From Haliscomenobacter hydrossis DSM 1100 (GTDB lineage Bacteria; Bacteroidota; Bacteroidia; Chitinophagales; Saprospiraceae), in NCBI RefSeq assembly GCF_000212735.1, contig NC_015510.1:7813001-7877000 (forward strand): DNA of 64,000 nt, read 5' to 3'. Under the pieces are notes generated by a model, which was given only the letters and a program-made list of their open reading frames with translations, was not told the origin of the DNA and did not search any database. Both the position numbers and the translations under genes were made by a program. Every line of letters begins with the position of its first letter. The first letter of the stretch is position 1. Shown here one piece after another: positions 1 to 7,549 of this stretch.

Positions 1-327
1 GCACTTGGGGTGAGTGGCTCCGGCAATATGAACCTGGATTTTGAAGCCACCGAGGTGGAGGCCAAAATCAGCGGCTCGGGAGACATGAACCTGAAAGGGA
101 GTGGCAAATCCATGAACATCGGCATTTCTGGCTCGGGCAACATTTCGGCCATTGGTGTACAAGTTGAAGGTGCTAATGTGCAAATCTCGGGCTCAGGCAA
201 TGCGTCGATCCACACTACCGAGAATTTGGATGTACGCATCAGCGGTTCGGGTGATGTGTATTACAAGGGGCGCCCACGCATGAGCTCGAAGGTGTCGGGT
301 TCGGGCGATGTGGTGAGTAGGGAGTAA
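1..327 (+). CDS. DUF2807 (GIN-type adhesin head) protein, C-terminal part
   Basis: Only the last 108 or so codons are present; the frame is open to the left edge, so the gene starts outside the window. The residues are a chain of short strands with SGSG placed at regular intervals (for example ISGSGN and KVSGSGDV). This is the signature of the DUF2807 putative auto-transporter adhesin head domain, a small beta-helix common in exported Bacteroidota proteins. The stop TAA is at 325-327. The cellular role of the family is not established; export is inferred from the family because the N-terminus is not visible. Confidence 0.8.
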   Translation, partial: ALGVSGSGNMNLDFEATEVEAKISGSGDMNLKGSGKSMNIGISGSGNISAIGVQVEGANVQISGSGNASIHTTENLDVRISGSGDVYYKGRPRMSSKVSGSGDVVSRE

Positions 328-360
328 AGCTGGATAAATCTTAAAAGCGACTCTTTTTAA

Positions 361-444
361 CACAAAGGCCACCAAGAAAAGCATAAGGGACACAAAGTAG
401 TAATCATCTTTGTGTCCCTTGTGCTTTTTGTAGTGCCCTTTGTG
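361..444. repeat. long imperfect hairpin, CACAAAG-word family, copy 1
   Basis: The 13 bases at 385-397 are exactly complementary to 408-420 around a 10-base loop. With a few mismatches the pairing extends to about 37 bp, from 361 to 444. The arms are variants of the word CACAAAG. It lies between convergent genes and ends at the stop codon of the deacetylase (TAG on the minus strand, 445-447), so it could serve as a two-way terminator. A related element is at 37814-37897. Confidence 0.8.
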
Positions 445-1245
445 CTACTTTTTTGAACCCTGGCTTTGCCAGGTTTTGACGTGTTCGGCCACCTCAAGCA
501 TGGGCGCAACCCAGATGTCTTTTTCGTTTTGTTTCAAAAATTGCAACACTTTTCGATGCGCCGGTATGGATACATCCAGTGAATTTCCTCCTCCCACCCC
601 GTGGAAAAGGAGCACGAGCAGCGATTGAGTGTCCATCGCTTTTTTGACCCATGCGATGATTTGTTCGGCACTTTCGCCATTTACCATGTAACAATCTACG
701 TTGTACAGGTCTATTTCGTTGATTTTGTGCAGTTCGTGGCGCACTGCTCGGGCAGCTACAAAATCATTCTTTAGGGGAGTGATGAAGGCAGAATCGCCAA
801 TTTTCATGTCCCCGCAGGTAAAGGCAAAGGTCCTTTGGGTTTTTCCATCCAAGGCTTGCAAAAAAGTATTGGTCATGCGTACTTCGTTGACCATGCGTGC
901 TACGCTGTATTGGCTCAAATCATTTTCGGGCCGAACCCATTCCCGGCCCGGAGTATTGCCAATACAGGGATGGAATAAGGTATGATTGCCCAATTCGTGG
1001 CCATTGCTGGCCAATTTTTTCCAGTCATTGAGTCGGTCTCTTACCGCAGCAGAATAAGCGGTGACATAAAAAGTAGCTTTAAGCCCCAAAGAGTCCAATA
1101 CGGGAACGGCATTGTCCAGGTGCTGGCTGATGGCATCGTCGTAAGTGAGGACCACCGTGCATTTTTTGCCATTCCAGGTATTGACTTGCGCGTGGACATT
1201 TGCGGATAAGAGAAAAATGGCCAAGAGGAAAGTGTATGTTTTCAC
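445..1245 (-). CDS. secreted polysaccharide deacetylase (NodB homology domain)
   Basis: The product of 266 aa has a Sec signal peptide ending near residue 20 (ANVHAQ). NodB motifs are visible: TYDD at 34-37 (catalytic base and metal Asp), a metal HxxxH pair in GNHTLFHP at about 87-93, and LLFHG near residue 210. The family hydrolyses N- or O-acetyl groups on envelope or exogenous polysaccharides with a divalent metal. The substrate cannot be read from sequence. The start is GTG (CAC at 1243-1245), chosen because it gives the complete signal peptide. The gene is followed by the CACAAAG hairpin, and its start lies just left of the GGTTCGAG hairpin. Confidence 0.85.
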   Translation of the reverse strand: MKTYTFLLAIFLLSANVHAQVNTWNGKKCTVVLTYDDAISQHLDNAVPVLDSLGLKATFYVTAYSAAVRDRLNDWKKLASNGHELGNHTLFHPCIGNTPGREWVRPENDLSQYSVARMVNEVRMTNTFLQALDGKTQRTFAFTCGDMKIGDSAFITPLKNDFVAARAVRHELHKINEIDLYNVDCYMVNGESAEQIIAWVKKAMDTQSLLVLLFHGVGGGNSLDVSIPAHRKVLQFLKQNEKDIWVAPMLEVAEHVKTWQSQGSKK

Positions 1246-1254
1246 GATGGGATG

Positions 1255-1371
1255 TTTTAAGGGTTCGGGGGTTTGAGGGTTCGAGGGTTCGAGGGTTCGG
1301 GGTTCGAGGGTTCGGGGGTTCGGGGGATGGAACCTTCGAACCCCCGAACTTCGAACCCTCGAACCCTAAAA
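1255..1371. repeat. GGTTCGAG-word hairpin, copy 1
   Basis: The left arm (1255-1330) is many variants of GAGGGTTCG; the right arm (1331-1371) carries the complementary CGAACCCTCGAA words. The whole spacer is this imperfect inverted repeat. The stop TAG of the exonuclease/GIY-YIG gene (minus strand, 1366-1368) lies inside the right arm. Two further copies made of the same word are at about 24378-24467 and 26221-26298. Confidence 0.8.
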
Positions 1372-2757
1372 TTTCAAGACCTCTATTTTCGGATTGTCGC
1401 TTAAGAACCGGGCGATGATGCGATTGGTTTCCGCATTACCACTTACTGGCTTCAGGGCACTGCGCAAAGTATGGGTATCGGCAATGGATTCACTGCGCTC
1501 CAGATAACCATATCCCCGCAGGTGCCCGTCTTCAACCAGCACTACGGCAAGTTCTTCCTCTTCACGACCTTGATCAATGATGAAAAAATTATGCTCAAAG
1601 ATTCGGCACAGGTATTCTTTGGCCTGTTGTGCCCGTTCGTTGTACATTTCTGGTGACTCTATTCCAACACAAGCTCCCGTACATTGCTTCAAATGATAGT
1701 GAAAACAAGGCCCGGTATGGGGGCTTAAATTCAAGAGTTTTTCACACAAGCCAAATTTTTCCCGGGCGGAGCTGAGTCGGCCTTTTGCGGACGAAATTTT
1801 GGGGAATTCGGCAATGATGTCCAATTTGCGCCGGGTTTTGGCAACAGTTTCCACTATACCAAAACAAAGATAGCCCTGCTCGTTGCGGTAAGCGTGCAGC
1901 ATATAAGGAAAACTGCGGGTGCGTTGTGCCCGATTGATACCCGGTAGCAAACGTTTGATTTCAAAGGATTCGTGGATCAAGGCCAGCAGTTCACTGCCTG
2001 TAACTTCAAAGCTGATGTCGTGTACCTGCTCCTGTAGTTTTCGGGCTTTTTCGGTTTTGTCGGCAAAATGCTCGGCAATGCGTTTTTGAATGTTGATGCT
2101 TTTGCCTACGTAAATGACCTCATTTTGATCGTTGTGAAAATAATAAACGCCACAAGCTTCGGGAAGACTGTGAATAAGCTCCAGGCTCAGGTTGTTGGGG
2201 AGCATGGCTTCCTTGATGCCCAAATTGATCAAGAGTTCGGCTTTTTCCCGATTGTCTTCGTGTTGCAGGATGTATTCCAGCACCTTGATGGTGGCCTGGA
2301 CGTCGCCCATGGCCCGGTGTCGGGCTTGATTGTGGATATTGAAATGCCGGGAAAGCGCGTCGAGGCCATACGCATAAAGGCCAGGCAGCGTTTGGCGAGC
2401 CAGGCGCAGGGTACACAATTGTTTGCGGGTGTAGGTATAGCCCAGGCGTTTGAATTCTTCGCCAATGAAACTGTAATCAAATCGAGCGTTGTGGGCAACG
2501 AAGATGGCACCTTCGGTGAGTTCGACTATCTTGCGGGCTACCTCGTAGAATTTGGGGGCATTGGCCACCATTTGATCATTGATTCCCGTCAGGATGGTGA
2601 TGTTCCAGGGGATCAGGGTTTCCGGATTGATTAAACTTTCCCAGGATTCCAGGATTTGATTTCCATCATGGATGACAACGGCAATCTCGATGATCCGGTC
2701 ACGCGATGCTTTACCTCCAGTTGTCTCAACATCAATTATGGCGTATTTTTTTTTCAA
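1366..2757 (-). CDS. DEDDh exonuclease fused to a UvrC/Cho-like GIY-YIG region
   Basis: Residues 1-170 form an RNase T/DnaQ exonuclease domain: ExoI DVETTGG with D9 and E11, ExoII AHNARFD, and ExoIII HRAMGDVQ supplying the DEDDh His and Asp. Residues of about 195-285 form a GIY-YIG nuclease-like domain (GVYYF, IYVGKS, KRIAEHF), followed by a UvrC-like Cys-containing stretch (CFHYHLKQCTGACVG). The same architecture is known from Cho/DnaQ-type fusions and suggests a DNA repair or processing role; the substrate is unknown. The start is TTG (2755-2757) and overlaps the TGA stop of the upstream TM2 gene in the tetranucleotide TTGA, so the two are probably translationally coupled. Confidence 0.85.
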   Translation of the reverse strand: MKKKYAIIDVETTGGKASRDRIIEIAVVIHDGNQILESWESLINPETLIPWNITILTGINDQMVANAPKFYEVARKIVELTEGAIFVAHNARFDYSFIGEEFKRLGYTYTRKQLCTLRLARQTLPGLYAYGLDALSRHFNIHNQARHRAMGDVQATIKVLEYILQHEDNREKAELLINLGIKEAMLPNNLSLELIHSLPEACGVYYFHNDQNEVIYVGKSINIQKRIAEHFADKTEKARKLQEQVHDISFEVTGSELLALIHESFEIKRLLPGINRAQRTRSFPYMLHAYRNEQGYLCFGIVETVAKTRRKLDIIAEFPKISSAKGRLSSAREKFGLCEKLLNLSPHTGPCFHYHLKQCTGACVGIESPEMYNERAQQAKEYLCRIFEHNFFIIDQGREEEELAVVLVEDGHLRGYGYLERSESIADTHTLRSALKPVSGNAETNRIIARFLSDNPKIEVLKF

Positions 2758-3596
2758 CTCAACAGTTTTCTTTTTTGGGCAACAAATTCTTCTTCACTGA
2801 TCAAGCCTTTTTCGCGCAAGTCACCTAAATGCAGTACCTCGTCCAGTACATCCTTGGTCGCATTGCTCAGGGCTGGTCCGGAGGTGTCCAAGAGGTTGGG
2901 TTGTGGTTCAGGCAATTGTTTTACGAGGTGATAACCATTGGCCACAAAAGTCTGGAATTCTGGTTGTTTGCGCAAGAAACTCAAGGCCTGATGAGAATGA
3001 ATTTTTGAAATGTCGCTAAATCCGTTTTCGATGGCCTTTTCCAGACTTTGCAAAGCCCTTTCGGTATTCTCAATCATGGAATAGCAGCAAGCCAGATTGA
3101 AGTGGACACTCGGAGAAGTGAGGTTGTCTTCTAAAGCTTTTAAAAAGGAATCAATCGCGTTTTCGAATTCCAGGTTGCGGAATTGTTCAATGCCGATGCG
3201 CTTGAAAAAATCTTCTTTTTTGTTCTCTTTTTTCCCGGATTTATTGGCTTGAGGCGCTTTGGCAGTTTTTATTGGGCGTTCCATCAAGGTATTGGCATCT
3301 TCTTCCACTTCTTCCTCTTCGGAATAGCGCACAGTGCGTTGTTCTTGCATGCGCTTCTTGTTGTATTTTTCATCAAAATCCTCTTGAGGCATGACAAAAA
3401 ACAGCAAGGCATCAATGAGCCCTAGTACAACTGGAATCATCACTACCGGAGCATGTTCTTCGATGGAGATCATCATCGTGATAAAAAAGAGGGCAATGTA
3501 CATAACCCCCTGCCACCAGCGTTGCAGATAAAAGCGGTGGACTCCGAACATGCCCGCAAACAAGGCTAAAAAAGCGGCTACAATTTTATTTTTCAT
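2754..3596 (-). CDS. TM2 domain protein with TPRs and a C-terminal SHOCT-like segment
   Basis: The protein of 280 aa begins with a TM2 domain of two membrane helices (FGVHRFYL motif, residues 19-26). A charged linker rich in Glu and Lys follows, then about two TPR units (residues 135-205), and finally a short SHOCT-like motif (LREKGLISEEEF) at the C-terminus. TM2 proteins are small inner-membrane proteins of uncertain function, and the TPRs suggest a scaffold. It is the first gene of a two-gene unit with the exonuclease/GIY-YIG gene, overlapping it by 4 nt. Start ATG at 3596. Confidence 0.8.
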   Translation of the reverse strand: MKNKIVAAFLALFAGMFGVHRFYLQRWWQGVMYIALFFITMMISIEEHAPVVMIPVVLGLIDALLFFVMPQEDFDEKYNKKRMQEQRTVRYSEEEEVEEDANTLMERPIKTAKAPQANKSGKKENKKEDFFKRIGIEQFRNLEFENAIDSFLKALEDNLTSPSVHFNLACCYSMIENTERALQSLEKAIENGFSDISKIHSHQALSFLRKQPEFQTFVANGYHLVKQLPEPQPNLLDTSGPALSNATKDVLDEVLHLGDLREKGLISEEEFVAQKRKLLS

Positions 3597-3757
3597 ACCA
3601 AACGGGTGAATGGCTCATGCAAAAATTAGAAAAAATCGTGAATAATTAATGCTTGTAAAGTTAAGTTTTTTCAATGGGCCGTCCAAAAAGTTTAGGCCAA
3701 CCGACGAAATGTTTGGACATGGGGATTGAAAAAGGGGATGTAAGGTTGCTCCATAGT

Positions 3758-5494
3758 TTACAAACTGGACAACAATTGTTTGATGTCCACATTTAACACC
3801 GTGAAACGTCCAGCCACTTCGCCCTGCTCCTGGTTCAACACCACCAACTGCTCTTTTTCTTTGGCCAGCATCAGATCAAAAGGGTCAAAATTGCTGTCGA
3901 TGCGCTCTTTGAGCCGTTTGATGTACTGCTTGAGCTGAGCATTCACATCGGTTTCAATTTTGCTCCGACCTCTATCGATTTCTTGTTGAAACCCTTCAAT
4001 GATTTTGCGTCGTTTGCCGCTGGTTGCAAAACCGGCAAAAAGAATACCAATCGTGGTCAGTACGCCACCGGTAATGTCAAAAACTGCACCCTGCGTGATC
4101 GCAGCCAGAATTAAACCGATGACCGCAATGCCACTTCCGGTAGCGAAAGAACCGGGTAGGGGAGCTTTATCGGGAAACAAACTGTTGTCGGTAAAACTTT
4201 CACTTTTTTTGACGAAATCCTCAAATTTCTCCTGCAACTCCCGGAAAATGTTGTGCCGCCGTTCGGCGATCGAACTAAAGATTTCGTGGTCGCTGTGTAG
4301 CAGGCTTTTGCTGGTGTGAATTTTGAGGTCGATCAGTTTCGCCATTTGTTGCACGTTGTCCGCCACGTCATTGATGCCATCGTGCAGTTTTTCGCGCAGC
4401 GCTTCGTTCAGGCTTTGCTCCAGTTCTTTGGCGAGTGTTTCCAGCCACTCTTTGGCTGAGGTTTTTTTGGTGAAGATGGAGGAAATTGAGCGACGAACCA
4501 GGGAGAAAAGGGACAAACCTTCGCGTAATTCGCGCTCTTTGGCCTGGGTCGTACGATCGTAACCCGCCAAAATATTCTCCACCAGTTGATCCACCTGGCG
4601 ATTGGATTTCAGTTCCTGGTTGTCCAGGGTGTTTTTAATGTCTTTGCGAAACTCCATGTCGGCTTCCCATTGCTGCTGGCGCAAATCCAGGCCTTCACGG
4701 ATGCTGTCGTTGATGCGCAGACAGGTGCTTACACTGTTTTCCAGTTTGAGTACCGGAGCTTTTCCTCCGGTAATGTTTTCAAGGATATAATGGCGGATGG
4801 GAATAAATCCACTTTCAGCTTTGTTACCATCTTTTTCGAGTTTGGCGGAAGTGGCAAAGATTTGGGGCTGGTGAATGCCCTGCTTCTCGGCGTAATCGAG
4901 CACACCCTTCATGTTGACCTCCAGGTCTTCTGCCGACATCAGGTCTTTTTGCTGGAGCACAAAAATGACCTTTTTGCGCCAGTCGCCATGGATGAATTTG
5001 AAAAAGTCCCAGGCAGATTGCCGATAGGGGTTTTTGGCCTCGAATACAAATACAATCAAGTCTGAAGCGGGGATAAATGACTCGGTGATTTCCTGGTGGT
5101 GCTCAATAATAGTATTGGTACCGGGGGTATCCACAATGGCTACTTCTTTGAGGATATCAACCGGAATCAGGATTTTTTTCAGGAATGGATTGATGACAAT
5201 GACCTCCTCTTTTTCTCCATAAACAATTTGCTGGATGGTATCCGTCATGGGTTGTGGGGCAACCTTGGTGATTTCCCGATCGGTTTGCAACAAAGCATTG
5301 ATGAAGCTGCTTTTTCCGGCTTTTACTTCCCCTACGATCACAAACATGAAGGGGTCGTTGATGCGATTGCGCAAATCACTGACTGTTTTGGCCAGGTCAG
5401 CATGGTTGATTTTTATGGTGAGCTCGTGTAAGTCTTTTACGGCTTCGTCGATGCGCGCCCTTAAGGCGATGGTACTTTGATTGATCAGGGACAT
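3758..5494 (-). CDS. dynamin-family (bacterial dynamin-like) GTPase
   Basis: The product has 578 aa. G1/P-loop GEVKAGKSS is at residues 55-63, G3 DTPG at 122-125 and a G4-like QKDL near 185. A long helical stalk follows, then a paired hydrophobic segment near residues 455-495 (rich in Gly, Ile and Ala) that could act as a membrane paddle, then a basic coiled C-terminus. Bacterial dynamin-like proteins remodel or protect membranes. The neighbours give no clear partner: the gene stands alone between a featureless 160-base spacer and the hairpin at 5495-5623. ATG start at 5494. Confidence 0.85.
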   Translation of the reverse strand: MSLINQSTIALRARIDEAVKDLHELTIKINHADLAKTVSDLRNRINDPFMFVIVGEVKAGKSSFINALLQTDREITKVAPQPMTDTIQQIVYGEKEEVIVINPFLKKILIPVDILKEVAIVDTPGTNTIIEHHQEITESFIPASDLIVFVFEAKNPYRQSAWDFFKFIHGDWRKKVIFVLQQKDLMSAEDLEVNMKGVLDYAEKQGIHQPQIFATSAKLEKDGNKAESGFIPIRHYILENITGGKAPVLKLENSVSTCLRINDSIREGLDLRQQQWEADMEFRKDIKNTLDNQELKSNRQVDQLVENILAGYDRTTQAKERELREGLSLFSLVRRSISSIFTKKTSAKEWLETLAKELEQSLNEALREKLHDGINDVADNVQQMAKLIDLKIHTSKSLLHSDHEIFSSIAERRHNIFRELQEKFEDFVKKSESFTDNSLFPDKAPLPGSFATGSGIAVIGLILAAITQGAVFDITGGVLTTIGILFAGFATSGKRRKIIEGFQQEIDRGRSKIETDVNAQLKQYIKRLKERIDSNFDPFDLMLAKEKEQLVVLNQEQGEVAGRFTVLNVDIKQLLSSL

Positions 5495-5623
5495 GTTGAT
5501 GTGCTAATTTGCTGATTTGCTAATGGGGTAATGTGCCGATGCGCAAATATAAACCTAAATTCATTAATGTACGATGACATTAGTACATTAGCAAATCAGC
5601 AAATCAACACATCAGCACATTAA
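5495..5623. repeat. hairpin spacer built from GCAAATCAGC/GCTGATTTGC words
   Basis: The left arm at 5495-5526 and the right arm at 5586-5623 pair with 19 consecutive complementary bases (from 5586 rightwards) and then imperfectly. The arms are made of repeated words such as GCTAATTTGCTGATTTGC. The right arm ends two bases before the stop codon of the ketosynthase gene (5626-5628), and the left arm touches the start codon of the GTPase gene. Confidence 0.75.
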
Positions 5624-5625
5624 CT

Positions 5626-6693
5626 TTACCAACGGATTAAAGCAGAACCCCAGGTAAACCCACTGCCGAAAGCGGCCAGACAGACCAAATCTCCCGCTTT
5701 GACCTTTCCTGCTTCCCAGGCCTCACACAAGGCAATGGGAATAGAAGCAGCGGTGGTGTTGCCATAACGCTGTATGTTGTTCCAAACCTTATCATCACTC
5801 AATTTCAGTTTGGCTTGCACAAATTGGCTGATGCGTAAATTGGCCTGGTGTGGTACCAATAAATCGATGTCGTTAGTAGTTAATCCTGTTTTCTTCAAGG
5901 CTTCCATGATGACTTCAGGGAATTTTTGTATGGCCATTTTAAAGACAAACTGACCTTCCATCACGGGATAAGTATAGGCATTTTCGATCATGGTTGGATT
6001 GACAAACATTTCACCAAATTCAACATCAGGGAATCCAAAGTCAGTTTCAATGGCCATTTTGTTGAAATGATACGCTCCATGTGAACCCGGGCTGATCAAG
6101 GCGAGTTTTTCGGCATAAGTCCCGTCTGAATGGAGATGGGTAGTCAGGATACCCTGGTTTTCGTCTTCAGTGGGTTGTAGGACTACGGCTCCGGCACCGT
6201 CACCAAAAATGACGGTTACGTTGCGCCCACGAGTGGAAAAATCAAGACCCATGGAATGCATTTCCGAGCCCACCAAAAGTATATTTTTGTACATTCCAGT
6301 TTTGATAAACTGGTCGGCAACAGACAGCCCGTAGACAAAACCGGAGCACTGGTTGCGAACATCCAAGGCACCGATTTCCGTTTTGGTAATGCCCAATTCA
6401 CGTTGCAGCAATACGCCACAACCAGGAAAGTAATAATCTGGGCTTAAAGTGGCAAAGATGATAAAGTCAATTTCTTCTTTGTTAATGCCCGCTCGCTCGA
6501 TGGCTATTTCAGCAGCTCTAGCCCCCATGGTAGCAGGGGTTTCTTCAAATTTTTTACCATAACGACGTTCTAAAATCCCGGTTCTTTCTTGAATCCACTC
6601 ATCGCTGGTGTCCATGACCCTGAGCAGGTCTTGATTGGTGACAATGTTTTCGGGTACGTAGTAACCGATGCCACCGATTTTTGACTTTAACAT
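5626..6693 (-). CDS. fabH: 3-oxoacyl-ACP synthase III family (FabH-like)
   Basis: The protein of 355 aa has a thiolase fold. The catalytic triad is visible: Cys116 in RNQCSGF, His in VPHQANLRI and Asn in YGNTTAAS. The family condenses an acyl-CoA primer with malonyl-ACP to begin fatty-acid synthesis. It is longer than the roughly 317 aa of classical FabH, as in many Bacteroidota paralogues, so a specialised ketosynthase role is possible. I choose ATG at 6693 (MLKSKIGG) over the upstream TTG at 6714, because the family begins with KIxGxGxYxP and because the -7 promoter box at 6722-6729 would leave the TTG no leader. The gene symbol is a family assignment. Confidence 0.85.
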   Translation of the reverse strand: MLKSKIGGIGYYVPENIVTNQDLLRVMDTSDEWIQERTGILERRYGKKFEETPATMGARAAEIAIERAGINKEEIDFIIFATLSPDYYFPGCGVLLQRELGITKTEIGALDVRNQCSGFVYGLSVADQFIKTGMYKNILLVGSEMHSMGLDFSTRGRNVTVIFGDGAGAVVLQPTEDENQGILTTHLHSDGTYAEKLALISPGSHGAYHFNKMAIETDFGFPDVEFGEMFVNPTMIENAYTYPVMEGQFVFKMAIQKFPEVIMEALKKTGLTTNDIDLLVPHQANLRISQFVQAKLKLSDDKVWNNIQRYGNTTAASIPIALCEAWEAGKVKAGDLVCLAAFGSGFTWGSALIRW

Positions 6694-6721
6694 GCCTGAT
6701 GTATTTACTTGCAAATACTTG

Positions 6722-6729
6722 CAAAGTTA
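6722..6729 (-). promoter_or_regulatory. Bacteroidota -7 box for the FabH-like gene
   Basis: On the minus strand the bases read TAACTTTG, an exact match to TAnnTTTG, about 28 bases before the chosen ATG at 6693. No TTG -33 element is found at the usual spacing, so confidence is moderate. Confidence 0.45.
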
Positions 6730-6813
6730 TCTTTTCGCTTAAGTTTTTGGCTGCTTTCCAATTTTTTTTTACTTTCAAGGTGAAATAATTAGGTACCAGT
6801 AAAATTTACGACC

Positions 6814-7452
6814 ATGGCCCATATTTTATTAAGCATCGTTGAAGACGAACCAATGGTACGAGAGAGTTTGTACGACTTTCTGAATGCTCAGGAAGAGATT
6901 GAAATACAAGCTGTTGCAAAATCAGTTGAAGATTTTTTGCAGGCCCCTTCAGAACCGGCACCCAATGTATTGCTTTTGGATATTAATCTCTCCCCTGGTA
7001 TCTCGGGTACAGAAGGTATTCCACTTATTCGCAAAAAATACCCTGACCTAGACATTATCATGCTGACCTCTTATGAAGATGAGGAGCATGTTTTTGAAGC
7101 ATTGCGCAGGGGAGCGGTGGCTTATTTGTCAAAAACCAGCTCATTGCTGACGATTAAAGAAGCCATTTTAACTGTTGTAAATGGAGGTTCGTTTATGTCT
7201 CCTTCGATTGCGCGATACGTGGTTGACTACTTCCGTTTTAGACAACGGATCACCAATCCAGATCTTGACTTGACGAAACGACAAAAGGAAATTTTGACAT
7301 GTTTGGTCGATGGCCAAAGTTATAAGATGATCGCGGATACCTGCAACATCACCCTGGAAACGGTTCGTGATCACATCAAAAAAATTTATAAAAAACTTCA
7401 GATCAATAGCCGAGGGGAATTGGTTTCGATGCTGCTAGACAAACGAATTTGA
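6814..7452 (+). CDS. NarL/LuxR-type response regulator
   Basis: The protein of 212 aa has an N-terminal receiver domain with acidic pocket ED at 10-11, phospho-acceptor Asp56 in LLLDINLS, the switch Thr in MLTSYED and the conserved Lys in YLSKTS. The C-terminal LuxR helix-turn-helix is LTKRQKEIL to INSRGELVSML. It is transcribed in the same direction as the large propeller kinase that starts 97 bases downstream, and that kinase has a HisKA_3 domain, the type that pairs with NarL-like regulators. The two almost certainly form a cognate system. The target genes are unknown. Confidence 0.9.
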   Translation: MAHILLSIVEDEPMVRESLYDFLNAQEEIEIQAVAKSVEDFLQAPSEPAPNVLLLDINLSPGISGTEGIPLIRKKYPDLDIIMLTSYEDEEHVFEALRRGAVAYLSKTSSLLTIKEAILTVVNGGSFMSPSIARYVVDYFRFRQRITNPDLDLTKRQKEILTCLVDGQSYKMIADTCNITLETVRDHIKKIYKKLQINSRGELVSMLLDKRI

Positions 7453-7549
7453 TCAACGGTGTGCTTGAATGCTGAATATTAACAATGGGATTTTTCGGAA
7501 AAGTAAAAATTCCTCCTAAATTGGGCTTTGATTCGAGGAACTTTAAACA

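Noticed and set aside
3682-3719. GTCCAAA/TTTGGAC inverted repeat in the 3597-3757 spacer
   Set aside because: Only 7 bp with a loop of about 24 bases; too weak to call a terminator or operator.
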